From: Vibrio ruber DSM 16370
Lineage (GTDB): Bacteria > Pseudomonadota > Gammaproteobacteria > Enterobacterales > Vibrionaceae
Assembly: GCF_900163965.1 (NCBI RefSeq)
Contig: NZ_FULE01000031.1
Span: forward strand, 1-64,000
Reading direction: 5' to 3'
DNA: 64,000 nt
A program made the translations under genes and the position numbers. The notes below the pieces were generated by a model that worked only from the letters and a program-made list of their open reading frames with translations, had not been told where the DNA came from and did no database searches. Each line of letters starts with the position of its first letter. Within the stretch, counting starts at the first letter, position 1. Of this stretch, positions 29,584 through 39,060 are shown one piece after another.

Positions 29584-31593
29584 ATGCAGACGACAAAACG
29601 GTTTGTGACTTGGATAGATAATGTCTCGTTAAAGCGAATCCTACAAATGCTAGCGTTATTCTTCGTGCTGGTGATTACAGGCCTAGTCTCTTATACCGTG
29701 ATTGCTCTCAAACAACAAAAAAATGACACTTTAGTCATCAATATTGCCGGTCGGGAGCGAATGCTTTCACAAAAAATAACCAAGGAGTTTTTTTTAGCGT
29801 TGCAACACGCGACCCTGACCAACAAAAGCCCCGATTTATCCACAATCAATGCAACCCAAAAACTGTTTGAAGTGTCGTTAGAAGCACTGAATAAAGGCGG
29901 TCAAACCTACCTGGATTTGACCATGAAACAACCGGTGACACTCCCGCCGGCGTCAGAAAAAATATCTCAGCAACTCAATAAAGTGATGGATCTGTGGCGT
30001 GAGCAGCAACAGATGATGCGTAGCATCTCCGATACCAATACTGAACCTGAAATATTGAACAAAATTAATGCGCAGAGTTTAGCCATCCTGAAAAATATGA
30101 ATGTTGCGGTCTCTCTGTTTGCTGAGGAATCAGAGCAGAAAATCTTTGTCATGGAGCGTAACCAAGTTATTGCTGCAATCGTGGCTATTCTGTTGTCAAT
30201 CTTCGTGGTTACACTGGTTGCACGGAGTATTCTGAGAACGGTCAATCAAGCGCTGGAAACCACCGGTCGGATATCGTCGGGGAATCTAGTGGGTGATGGT
30301 AATCAAGTTTTTGGTAAAAATGAGCTCGGTTTACTGTTGAAGAATATCGAACAGATGAGGGCATCTTTGCATCATGTGATTAATTTGGTGAAACGTAACA
30401 GTCGTCAGATGGCTCATTCTGCTCAGCAAGTGGCGGATGTTTCTACGGAGATATCCAGTGGCAGCAAAGCGCAGCGCGAAAACTCATCTGAAGTAAACAC
30501 AGCAATCAACTCGTTGCTGGAAACCTCTCAGGTTGTCAGTGATACCATTGAGCGCACCTCCCAAATCTCACAAGACACCTTGACGATCGCACAAGAAGGC
30601 ATTGTTTATGTCAATGAAAGCATTGAGGAATTGAAAAAAGCGGTAGGGTCGGTCAATAACGCATCTGAGCAGATGGAAGCACTGAAAAACTTTACCGCTC
30701 AAATTAATGAAATCACAGAATCGATTCATAACATTGCAGAACAAACCAATTTGTTAGCTTTAAATGCGGCCATCGAAGCCGCCCGCGCCGGAGAGCAGGG
30801 ACGAGGATTTGCCGTTGTTGCCGATGAAGTGAGAAACCTTGCGGGAAGGACATCCAGTTCCAGCAAGGATATTTCAGACTTGATCAGCCAGTTAACTGAA
30901 AAAGTTGAAAGCTCAGTGGTTTCTATGCAATCGGTGGTTTCCGCTGTGTACCAATCACAACAAACATCAGAAAAGACGGTAGAGGCATTCACCTCGATGT
31001 CTGATGGTATCGGTGATACCACGACAAGTACCGAAACCATCCAGCAGTATAATCAGCAGCAAACCAAAAACTTGAACTATCTGGATGATAAACTCAAAGA
31101 CCTGTTTGTAGTATTAACGGAAAGCTCAGATAAAGCAGGGACGACCTCGATGGTGGCGGGTGACTTGTACGATATCTCTGAACAGTTAGATCAACAAATC
31201 AACGGCTTCAAAACCCATGTCAGTGAAGCTGTCGCTAAAGAACAAGGTGAGCAGCGCAACTCTCCGCGGGCGGGCAATAAACTGCGGGTGAAATTACTAC
31301 AAAATCAACGGACTATCGAAGGGATTACCAGTGATATCAGTATGGATGGGATTAAGATTCGCACAACATCGGCATTAGATGGCAAAGAGATCGTGACACT
31401 TCAGTTCCATTTACCTGAGCAAATAAAACATTCCGGCTCGAACCCACTGATTGTCAAAGCCAACATTGTTCATACCAAGCAGCAACAGGAGAACTATGAC
31501 TATGGCTTGAAATTCACGGGACTCTCAGAGGCGCAGCACTCGGCGCTCAAATTGATCTTTAAGCACTTCAATGAGTCTTATCGTTATCAGTAA
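29584..31593 (+). CDS. chemoreceptor with PilJ-type sensor and C-terminal PilZ domain
   Basis: 669 aa. In order: a membrane helix at about 17-38, a periplasmic PilJ/NarX-type domain whose hallmark is [19 protein letters not shown] at about 58-76, a second helix near 200-222, a HAMP domain, and a complete MCP signalling domain with [21 protein letters not shown] PilZ domain fills about 556-669. PilZ carries both c-di-GMP residues sets: Arg558-x3-Arg562 and Asp584-x-Ser586-x2-Gly589. It should link taxis signalling to c-di-GMP, as shown for Tlp1 of Azospirillum. No pili or chemotaxis genes are adjacent. Monocistronic. Confidence 0.88.
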   Translation: MQTTKRFVTWIDNVSLKRILQMLALFFVLVITGLVSYTVIALKQQKNDTLVINIAGRERMLSQKITKEFFLALQHATLTNKSPDLSTINATQKLFEVSLEALNKGGQTYLDLTMKQPVTLPPASEKISQQLNKVMDLWREQQQMMRSISDTNTEPEILNKINAQSLAILKNMNVAVSLFAEESEQKIFVMERNQVIAAIVAILLSIFVVTLVARSILRTVNQALETTGRISSGNLVGDGNQVFGKNELGLLLKNIEQMRASLHHVINLVKRNSRQMAHSAQQVADVSTEISSGSKAQRENSSEVNTAINSLLETSQVVSDTIERTSQISQDTLTIAQEGIVYVNESIEELKKAVGSVNNASEQMEALKNFTAQINEITESIHNIAEQTNLLALNAAIEAARAGEQGRGFAVVADEVRNLAGRTSSSSKDISDLISQLTEKVESSVVSMQSVVSAVYQSQQTSEKTVEAFTSMSDGIGDTTTSTETIQQYNQQQTKNLNYLDDKLKDLFVVLTESSDKAGTTSMVAGDLYDISEQLDQQINGFKTHVSEAVAKEQGEQRNSPRAGNKLRVKLLQNQRTIEGITSDISMDGIKIRTTSALDGKEIVTLQFHLPEQIKHSGSNPLIVKANIVHTKQQQENYDYGLKFTGLSEAQHSALKLIFKHFNESYRYQ

Positions 31594-31671
31594 GCGATGA
31601 TGAATTGCAGGCCTTGCTTAAAAGGATGGCTTAAAAGGATGGTTACACGCGAGAAGATATGAGCCACCGAT

Positions 31672-31719
31672 AAAAACCACTGACGGTTGATGCAGTACGG
31701 TCAGTGGTTGATTGTTTTT
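31672..31719. terminator. terminator between chemoreceptor and gorA
   Basis: AACCACTGAC pairs with GTCAGTGGTT over a 15-nt loop, followed by GATTGTTTTTC. It lies between convergent genes and may act both ways. Confidence 0.7.
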
Positions 31720-31771
31720 CAGAGGGGCACCGGATATTGCATGGCGCCCTCTCTTATGGTGACTGCATCAA

Positions 31772-33124
31772 TTACATAGTAACGAACTCTTCCGAGCCGG
31801 TCGGGTGAATGGCCACAACTGCATCGAAGTCAGCTTTGGTCGCGCCCATCTTCATCGCCACAGCGAAGCCTTGAATCATTTCATCGACTGTAAAGCCAAT
31901 CCCGTGCAGGCCGACCACTTTTTCATCCGGACCGACGCAGACCAGTTTCATCCGGCATGGCTGACGGTGTTGGGTGACAGCGGTATACATCGCAGTAAAA
32001 CTCGATTGATAGACTTTGACGTTGTCTTCGCCAAACTTAGCAATTGCTTCGGGCTCAGTCAGGCCGATGATGCCGATTGGCGGGTGACTGAAGACCACGG
32101 TCGGAACCAGATTGTAGTCCATTTTTGCATCGGGCTTGTGGTTGAACAGCCGCTCAGACAATTGACGTCCGGCCTTCACTGCAACAGGCGTGAGCTCGAT
32201 GCCGCCTGCCATGATATCACCGACACAATAGATACCCTCAACATTGGTTTGCTGGTACTCATCGACTTTGATGTAGCCTTTCTCATCTGTTGCGACGCCG
32301 GTGGCCGCCAAATTGATCGCATCGGTTGCCGGGTGACGACCAATCGCCCAGATGACTTGGTCAACATTTTGCTGTTTCCCGTTTTCCAGATGTAGCGTCA
32401 GGCTGCCGTCTGCTTCTTTGACAATGGATTGCGGCACGGAGTGCGTATGCAGTGTCGGACCTTCTGCGGCCATCACTTCCATCAGGGTTTCAATCACCAT
32501 CGGGTCAAAGCTGCGCAGCGGTGATTCCTTACGGCAGAACAGATGAGTCTCTGTGCCTAAGGCATTCAGTACACCGGCAATCTCAACTGCAATGTAACCG
32601 GCTCCGATGACGGCCACACGCTTTGGCTGTGCCTGTAAATCAAAAAATCCATCAGAATCGATACCGTATTCTGCTCCCGGAATGGCAGGGATCGACGGAC
32701 GACCACCGACGGCAATCAGGATATGATCTGCGGTGTAATGCTCACCATTGACTTCGACGGTCTTCGCATCGACAAATTTGGCGAACCCGCGAATGACTTC
32801 GACTTTGTTGTTGCCCAGAACACGGTCATAAGACTGGTGGATCCGACCGATATAAGCCTGACGGCTTTCCACCAGTTTTGACCAGTCAAAACCGTTGAGT
32901 TGAGCATCGAAACCGTAATCTTTAGCGTACAGATGAATGGCTTCCGCTATCTGAGCGCCATGCCACATGACTTTTTTCGGCACGCAGCCGACGTTGACAC
33001 AAGTGCCGCCTAAATCTTTGGCTTCAATCAGCGCGACTTTCGCGCCATATCTTGCTGCACGGTTAGCTGATGCGATACCGCCACTGCCGCCGCCGATACA
33101 GATATAATCAAAATGTGTTGCCAT
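31772..33124 (-). CDS. gorA: glutathione-disulfide reductase
   Basis: 450-aa FAD/NADPH flavoprotein that reduces oxidised glutathione. It begins [24 protein letters not shown] in two readable parts (FAD loop GGGSGG). The redox-active disulfide is in [13 protein letters not shown] near residues 40-52, the NADP loop is [12 protein letters not shown], and the C-terminal active-site HPTGSEE is present. The length equals E. coli Gor. The frame extends upstream into rlmJ, but ATG 33124 has GGAG 8 nt before it and matches the family start. It lies 49 bp downstream of rlmJ and may be co-transcribed. Confidence 0.95.
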   Translation of the reverse strand: MATHFDYICIGGGSGGIASANRAARYGAKVALIEAKDLGGTCVNVGCVPKKVMWHGAQIAEAIHLYAKDYGFDAQLNGFDWSKLVESRQAYIGRIHQSYDRVLGNNKVEVIRGFAKFVDAKTVEVNGEHYTADHILIAVGGRPSIPAIPGAEYGIDSDGFFDLQAQPKRVAVIGAGYIAVEIAGVLNALGTETHLFCRKESPLRSFDPMVIETLMEVMAAEGPTLHTHSVPQSIVKEADGSLTLHLENGKQQNVDQVIWAIGRHPATDAINLAATGVATDEKGYIKVDEYQQTNVEGIYCVGDIMAGGIELTPVAVKAGRQLSERLFNHKPDAKMDYNLVPTVVFSHPPIGIIGLTEPEAIAKFGEDNVKVYQSSFTAMYTAVTQHRQPCRMKLVCVGPDEKVVGLHGIGFTVDEMIQGFAVAMKMGATKADFDAVVAIHPTGSEEFVTM

Positions 33125-33173
33125 TACTTTCTCCGTTATTCTAAGTCTGTCTATGTCTGGGGTCGTCACGAAC

Positions 33174-34013
33174 TTATTCAGGGACAACCCACTGGAGTGT
33201 TGTGTGTCCGGTTTCCGGTGCGATAACCGATTGCAGATACGGTAAAATCTCTTGCATCTGAGTTTCCAGTGTCCAAGGGGGATTAATCACAATCATGCCG
33301 GATGCGGTCATGCCCCTTTCGTTGTTGTCTGGTGCAACCCCCAGCTCGATTTGTAGTATTTTACGAATTCCCAACGATTCTAATCCTGCCAGCATATCAT
33401 CTATATTGGCTCGGTAAACCACCGGATACCAAATCGCATAGATGCCGGTGGCCCAACGTTTATAGCTCTGGGCAATGGCTTTGACGACATCCTGATATTC
33501 GTGCGCCAGTTCGTAGGGCGGATCAATCAGCACCAGTCCGCGACGTTCTTTGGGCGGCAGGCTGGCCTTGAGACAACGGAAACCATCATCTTTATAAATA
33601 CTGACCTGTGAGTCACGCGCGAACTCTTGTTGGAGCAGCGGATAATCACTGGGATGAAGTTCGGTAAGCACCATGCGATCCTGTGCTCTTAAATGCGCCT
33701 TGGCGACCCGGGGTGATCCGGGATAGTAGCGTAGTGTCTCTGACGCGTTGAGCGTTTGAATCGCTGCCAGATAGTTTTCCAGAGCCTGAGGCAGGTGTGA
33801 CTGCTGCCAGATTCGGCCAATACCTTGTTTGTATTCACCGGTTTTTTCTGACCATTCGTGCGTTAAATCATACCGCCCGGCGCCCGAATGGGTGTCGTGG
33901 TAGACGAAAGGTTTCTCTTTCTTTTGCAGCGCAGTCAGAATCAGACTCTGTACCGTATGTTTAAGGACATCGGCATGATTGCCTGCATGAAAACTGTGGC
34001 GGTAACTTAACAA
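33174..34013 (-). CDS. rlmJ: 23S rRNA (adenine(2030)-N6)-methyltransferase
   Basis: 279-aa RlmJ (YhiR/ComJ) family methyltransferase. It starts [19 protein letters not shown], a family hallmark, and has the catalytic LIDPPYE (DPPY motif of N6-adenine methylases) near residue 163. It methylates A2030 of 23S rRNA. Divergent from prlC and directly upstream of gorA, an order also known from V. cholerae. Confidence 0.93.
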   Translation of the reverse strand: MLSYRHSFHAGNHADVLKHTVQSLILTALQKKEKPFVYHDTHSGAGRYDLTHEWSEKTGEYKQGIGRIWQQSHLPQALENYLAAIQTLNASETLRYYPGSPRVAKAHLRAQDRMVLTELHPSDYPLLQQEFARDSQVSIYKDDGFRCLKASLPPKERRGLVLIDPPYELAHEYQDVVKAIAQSYKRWATGIYAIWYPVVYRANIDDMLAGLESLGIRKILQIELGVAPDNNERGMTASGMIVINPPWTLETQMQEILPYLQSVIAPETGHTTLQWVVPE

Positions 34014-34219
34014 AGTGTGCTCCCCGAACCGAATATGGATGAATACAGAATTACCGGGATTATACGTGAAGATAAGATCGTTGTGATGATCTGTTGCTAT
34101 TGAAAATCGTAGAATCTACCTATATTTACTATTTGTAATGTCTATTGGCTTTCAGATGCCGTTTCAGCGAGAATCATTGGTATATGTATCTGATGCTTTC
34201 AAAATAAAAGGAATCGTTT

Positions 34220-36262
34220 ATGTCGAACCCACTGCTCACCTTTACGGACTTGCCGCCGTTTTCTCAGATTCAGCCTGAACATATCAAACCGGCGATCGAA
34301 CAGGCGATTGCCAACTGTCGGACTAAAATCGAGGCGGTGCTTGAAGGCAATACTCAGCCGAGCTGGGAAAACCTGATTGCCCCGATTGAAGAGGTTGATG
34401 ATCACTTAAGCCGGATCTGGTCACCGATCAGCCATATGAATTCGGTGGTGAACAGTGAAGCATTGCGGGAAGCGTACGAAAGTTGTCTGCCACTATTGTC
34501 TGAATACGGCACATGGGTCGGACAGCATAAGGGGCTGTTTGAGGCGTATCAGAAAATTCGTGCCAGCGAAGCGTATCAGTCTTTATCTCAGGCTCAGCAA
34601 AAAACGATTCGTGATGCATTAAGAGATTTTGAACTGTCTGGTATCGGTCTGCCGCTGGCTGAGCAAAAACGCTATGGCGAAATCAGCAAACGGATGTCTG
34701 AATTAGGCTCCAAGTTCTCCAACAATGTGCTTGATGCCACTATGGGCTGGACCAAACATATCACCGATGAAAGCGAATTGTCCGGTCTGCCTGAGAGTGC
34801 TTTGGCAGCGGCAAAAGCGGCTGCTGAAGAAAAAGGGAAAGACGGATATCTGCTGACGCTGGAAATGCCATCTTACCTGCCGGTGATGACCTATTGTGAC
34901 AATCAGGCTCTGCGTCAGGAAATGTATGAAGCCTACGTCACCCGCGCCTCGGATCGCGGCCCGAATGCTGGCAAGTGGGATAACAGCGATATCATTGCCG
35001 AGCAGCTTAAACTTCGCCATGAAATTGCCAAAATGCTTGGATTTAATTCTTTCAGTGAAAAGTCACTGGCAACCAAAATGGCTGAGTCTCCGGAACAGGT
35101 ACTAACATTCTTGAATGATTTGGCCAAACGAGCTAAGCCGCAGGGTGAAAAAGAAGTACAGGAACTGCGTGACTTCGCGAAAGAAAACTTCGGTGTCGAG
35201 CAACTCGAACTGTGGGATATTGCTTATTTCAGCGAAAAGCAGAAACAGCATTTGTTCCAGATTTCGGATGAAGAGCTGCGCCCTTATTTTCCTGAGTCCA
35301 AAGTTGTCAGCGGATTGTTTGAAGTGCTCAACCGCGTGTTTGGTATGACTGTACAGGAGCGTGAAGGGGTCGATACATGGCATGAATCGGTTCGTTTCTT
35401 TGACATCTTCGATCAGAATCAGCAGTTGCGCGGCAGTTTCTATCTTGATCTGTATGCCCGTGAACACAAACGGGGTGGCGCATGGATGGATGATTGCCGT
35501 GGGCGTCGGGTAACATCATCCGGTGAGTTACAGTCTCCGGTGGCCTACCTGACTTGTAACTTCAACAGGCCGGTCGGTGACAAACCAGCGCTGTTTACCC
35601 ATGACGAAGTGGTGACGCTGTTCCACGAATTTGGTCACGGTATCCATCATATGCTGACACAGGTTGATGTCGGTGCCGTTTCCGGGATCAACGGTGTGCC
35701 ATGGGATGCGGTCGAACTGCCGAGCCAGTTTCTGGAAAACTGGTGCTGGGAAGAAGAAGCCCTTGCGTTCATTTCCGGTCATTATCAAACCGGTGAACCA
35801 CTGCCGAAAGCAATGCTGGAGAAAATGCTGGCAGCGAAGAACTTCCAGTCAGCGATGTTTATCCTGCGTCAGCTTGAGTTCGGGCTGTTTGATTTCACCC
35901 TACATACCAACTACGACCCGGAAGTCGGGCCGCGCGTCTTGGAGACGTTAGCTGAAGTGAAAGCCAAAGTCGCGGTGTTGCCAAGCCTGGAGTGGAACCG
36001 TTTCTCGCACAGCTTCGGTCATATTTTTGCCGGGGGATACAGCGCCGGTTATTACAGCTATCTCTGGGCGGAATTGCTCTCGTCCGATGCGTTCTCCCGT
36101 TTTGAAGAAGAAGGGATTTTCAATCAGGAAACCGGGCAACGCTTCTTGAAGAACATTCTGGAAATGGGCGGTAGTGAAGAGCCGATGGAACTGTTCAAAC
36201 GCTTCCGCGGCCGTGAACCACAGATTGATGCATTGCTGCGTCATTGTGGGATTGCCGCTTAA
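34220..36262 (+). CDS. prlC: oligopeptidase A
   Basis: 680-aa M3-family zinc metallopeptidase. The catalytic HEFGHGIHH is in VTLFHEFGHGIHHMLTQVD, around residue 470, with the downstream glutamate in ELPSQFLENW. It degrades signal peptides and other oligopeptides in the cytoplasm. AAAGGA lies before the ATG. Divergent from rlmJ; terminator downstream. Confidence 0.95.
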   Translation: MSNPLLTFTDLPPFSQIQPEHIKPAIEQAIANCRTKIEAVLEGNTQPSWENLIAPIEEVDDHLSRIWSPISHMNSVVNSEALREAYESCLPLLSEYGTWVGQHKGLFEAYQKIRASEAYQSLSQAQQKTIRDALRDFELSGIGLPLAEQKRYGEISKRMSELGSKFSNNVLDATMGWTKHITDESELSGLPESALAAAKAAAEEKGKDGYLLTLEMPSYLPVMTYCDNQALRQEMYEAYVTRASDRGPNAGKWDNSDIIAEQLKLRHEIAKMLGFNSFSEKSLATKMAESPEQVLTFLNDLAKRAKPQGEKEVQELRDFAKENFGVEQLELWDIAYFSEKQKQHLFQISDEELRPYFPESKVVSGLFEVLNRVFGMTVQEREGVDTWHESVRFFDIFDQNQQLRGSFYLDLYAREHKRGGAWMDDCRGRRVTSSGELQSPVAYLTCNFNRPVGDKPALFTHDEVVTLFHEFGHGIHHMLTQVDVGAVSGINGVPWDAVELPSQFLENWCWEEEALAFISGHYQTGEPLPKAMLEKMLAAKNFQSAMFILRQLEFGLFDFTLHTNYDPEVGPRVLETLAEVKAKVAVLPSLEWNRFSHSFGHIFAGGYSAGYYSYLWAELLSSDAFSRFEEEGIFNQETGQRFLKNILEMGGSEEPMELFKRFRGREPQIDALLRHCGIAA

Positions 36263-36288
36263 ATTTTAATGTTTATACCTTGATGTAA

Positions 36289-36318
36289 AAAAGCCCTGTG
36301 ATTTTCACAGGGCTTTTA
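36289..36318. terminator. terminator after prlC
   Basis: AAAAGCCCTGTG pairs with CACAGGGCTTTT over ATTTT; symmetric and therefore probably bidirectional between the convergent prlC and PAP2 genes. Confidence 0.88.
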
Positions 36319-36389
36319 TGATCCGCGCTAAACCCATATGGGGGTTTGTCTCAACCAACAAGTGGTGACTCTCTCACTGCTTGTCGCAA

Positions 36390-38747
36390 TTAAGCGCGTG
36401 GTGAAACGGTAACTGTTGCACCGGTGCTTGAATAATTAATGCTCACATCATAAGCCTTCCCATTATTATCAGTCGCGGTCACCGTTTCAAAGGTACCTTC
36501 CAGATGATTGGATGACAGGATGGTATAGGTTGTGGCTGTTGTGAGTGTCGGAATATCCAAGACCAGCTGGTTCGACGTTCCGGTCAGGTAAATACCATTG
36601 GATGCATTCAAGCGCGCGTTATTGTTCAAATTAAGCTCTAGCTTGCCGGTGGTTTGAACGAAGTCAGAGACAGTCAGCACTCCTTGAGTCTGATCTGAAG
36701 CCCCCGCTTTGATTGAAACTCCGACGGTACCGCCCTGTTGGTATAAGGTATTCGAACCAAATGCCGTGGCAGATGTACCGACCAGAAAACCAGCATTAAC
36801 AATGGTGCCGCCGCGATAGGTATTGTTACCTTGCAGATAGAGAGAACCCGTTCCTGATTTAGTCAGCCGGCCTGCACCTGAAATATCGTTCCACCAGTGA
36901 TCTTCAGCGTTAAATCCGCCTTTTGCCGCATCCATAAAAATGGTCGTATTGACATCGAAAGCGCCATAACCGTCAGCCGCATCAACCAGATTCAGACGTC
37001 CCCACCCACGTGATTTATTAATCACCGGATAGTTTGAATCGATTTCAGTGGTTGCCAGCACAGCACGGCGTTGATTGTCATCCAGATAAGGGAAGCGAGT
37101 TGCCAGTAATGCTTCTGCACCTTTTGGCACTTCAGGGTCGATTTTCGGCTCGTTGAGAGGGCTGAAACCGTAGGTCATATAAGCTTTGTAGCGCGCTTTC
37201 ATTGCGGTGTGATCGGCATACCGATCCGTTTTACTACATGGATTTTCTGCGTCAGTTGTACAGTGGGCGTAGTCATAAATATTATCATAACCCGCTGCTG
37301 TTGCTTTGGCCGTAAAATAGCTATTGGCCTGATTGTAAGCGTTGCTGGCTACCGTGGCATTATTCGGGTCAGTCAGTGTCGCCGCTGTAATTGCCGTGGC
37401 CATAATGCGTCCACCGATCACATCTAACGGGGAATGCATTCCGGCAACAATCCGGTTTTGTCCAAGATCACCGGCACGGGCTACCATTTCAGCAAAACGC
37501 TCCGGAATGGCGTAAGCGTAGCCTAAGCCACGGTCAAAGGCTTCAGCCGTATGACCACTCGGGAAAGCCCCGTCTTTTGCCCGGCTGGAAAATGTCTCGC
37601 TTGCCAGCGGAGAAGCATTGAAATCATAACCTTCGCTGTAGCCGCCGCCACTTTTGGCACGGTAGGTGGTCCGGGCCGCACAAATCAGGCCGCTCATCGG
37701 CGTCACAATTGGATTGGCCGGACGTTCGTAGTATTTATCTGTATCCGTTGTTCCGTCAGGATTGAGGCAGGTAACGCGATCTAATTTAGTTAAATCATTA
37801 ATTTGACTGTAAATCGATGCAGACGGATCGTTAAATGACGCCACATCATAGTCATCTTTGCTGATGCGCCACGGACGAGGAGAGGCAAAATGATATTTTG
37901 GCGCTTGGCTGGATGCTCCGTGGGAAGCGATTGCATTGAGTAAGTCCACCACATTACTGAGTTCTGTCGCATTACCGCCGTCAGTGGTGGTGCCGTATCC
38001 GGTTTGTATATGACTGGCAATTTTTTCATTCAGGCTTTTGTTATAAGTGGCTGAAGTCACATCGACAGTGGTCACATTGTTGCTGTTATCGGTGAGGGTT
38101 ACATCGTTGTTGCTGTCTGTGCCATAAGAGGAGTGAGAATTCGCACCGGAGCGATAATCTTCCGTCAGTGGGCCTAAACCATCGTTGAGGCTGAAACCTT
38201 TGTCCCGCTGGTCATCCAGATAGGCGAAGACCATCGCCGCTTTGTTATTGCGGTCAACGTCTGGTTTTGACTGGCCGGGACGCGTCAGAGTGGTGACATA
38301 ATCAAAGTTTTCTTTCCAGATGTTCATATCGCGGATGACATCATTTGAGAAATTGAATGGAATCGCCAGTGTCGTACTGGTTGAACCCCCTCCCGACACA
38401 CCACTGTTGCCGTTGACGGCGTTCAGCGTATCAGAACCGTTACTGGCCCAGGTATCATCACCGGCATACCAGATATCATTAAATCCATTCAGGATTTGAA
38501 TGATCGGGTTTGAATTCGGGTCAAGAGCGACCGTATTTTTTGTGTCGTTGGTGGTGGGGATATCACCATCAACCACCGCAATATTCGTTCCGGTCAATAC
38601 CGGTTCTTTGATGAGCAGAGTGCCCGGTTTTCCGGTGGGGATGCCCGGATTGGTAAACGCTGTATTATCGTCGTGATTACAGGCGGCTAAAGCCATGGTG
38701 ATGACGGATAAGGCCAGACATCGGGTATGTACTTTATGACTCGTCAT
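36390..38747 (-). CDS. PAP2/acid-phosphatase lipoprotein with autotransporter-type repeat
   Basis: 785-aa predicted lipoprotein: signal peptide, then LAAC with Cys23. The PAP2/vanadium-haloperoxidase active site is complete in spacing: Lys284-x6-Arg-Pro, Pro-Ser-Gly-His at 396-399, Asn-Arg-x5-His438-x3-Asp442. The usual Ser before Arg is Asn, and about 100 residues separate the first two motifs, longer than in class A acid phosphatases. A Gly-Trp-Gly-Arg segment then leads to an autotransporter-associated beta-strand repeat (LTKSGTGSLYLQGNNTYRGG at about residue 635) and a beta-rich tail without an obvious outer-membrane barrel. ATG 38747 with AAGGA upstream is preferred over an upstream TTG. 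Likely a surface or periplasmic phosphatase; haloperoxidase is the alternative. Confidence 0.78.
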   Translation of the reverse strand: MTSHKVHTRCLALSVITMALAACNHDDNTAFTNPGIPTGKPGTLLIKEPVLTGTNIAVVDGDIPTTNDTKNTVALDPNSNPIIQILNGFNDIWYAGDDTWASNGSDTLNAVNGNSGVSGGGSTSTTLAIPFNFSNDVIRDMNIWKENFDYVTTLTRPGQSKPDVDRNNKAAMVFAYLDDQRDKGFSLNDGLGPLTEDYRSGANSHSSYGTDSNNDVTLTDNSNNVTTVDVTSATYNKSLNEKIASHIQTGYGTTTDGGNATELSNVVDLLNAIASHGASSQAPKYHFASPRPWRISKDDYDVASFNDPSASIYSQINDLTKLDRVTCLNPDGTTDTDKYYERPANPIVTPMSGLICAARTTYRAKSGGGYSEGYDFNASPLASETFSSRAKDGAFPSGHTAEAFDRGLGYAYAIPERFAEMVARAGDLGQNRIVAGMHSPLDVIGGRIMATAITAATLTDPNNATVASNAYNQANSYFTAKATAAGYDNIYDYAHCTTDAENPCSKTDRYADHTAMKARYKAYMTYGFSPLNEPKIDPEVPKGAEALLATRFPYLDDNQRRAVLATTEIDSNYPVINKSRGWGRLNLVDAADGYGAFDVNTTIFMDAAKGGFNAEDHWWNDISGAGRLTKSGTGSLYLQGNNTYRGGTIVNAGFLVGTSATAFGSNTLYQQGGTVGVSIKAGASDQTQGVLTVSDFVQTTGKLELNLNNNARLNASNGIYLTGTSNQLVLDIPTLTTATTYTILSSNHLEGTFETVTATDNNGKAYDVSINYSSTGATVTVSPRA

Positions 38748-39034
38748 AGGAAGTTTCCTTACTTTCAATTGAACAATTTATTCAGGCAGCACGAACCCCC
38801 ACAACCGTAAAATATTGTGTCAGCAAAAAGGGGGGCCGCTTTTTCTCCAAATCAATAACACAGTAAATGTTTTCATTTTGGATTCAGCAAATTAGCACCG
38901 GTATATGAATCAATTGTGACGGTTATATGATGTATTGATTTAAGTATCAGTAATATGAAAAACCAGCGTGATCGTACAAAGATCACAAAGACAGGCGAGC
39001 ATTTGATAGCCATTTATGGTTATAATCGTCACCC

Positions 39035-39050
39035 ATGTATAAATAGCCAG
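39035..39050 (+). promoter_or_regulatory. candidate LexA box before uvrD
   Basis: ATGTATAAATAGCCAG shares 13 of 16 positions with the E. coli uvrD SOS box as I remember it, including the terminal CCAG. It sits just before the start codon. The first base of CTGT is A, so binding would be weakened. Confidence 0.5.
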
Positions 39051-39060
39051 TGATGTCACC

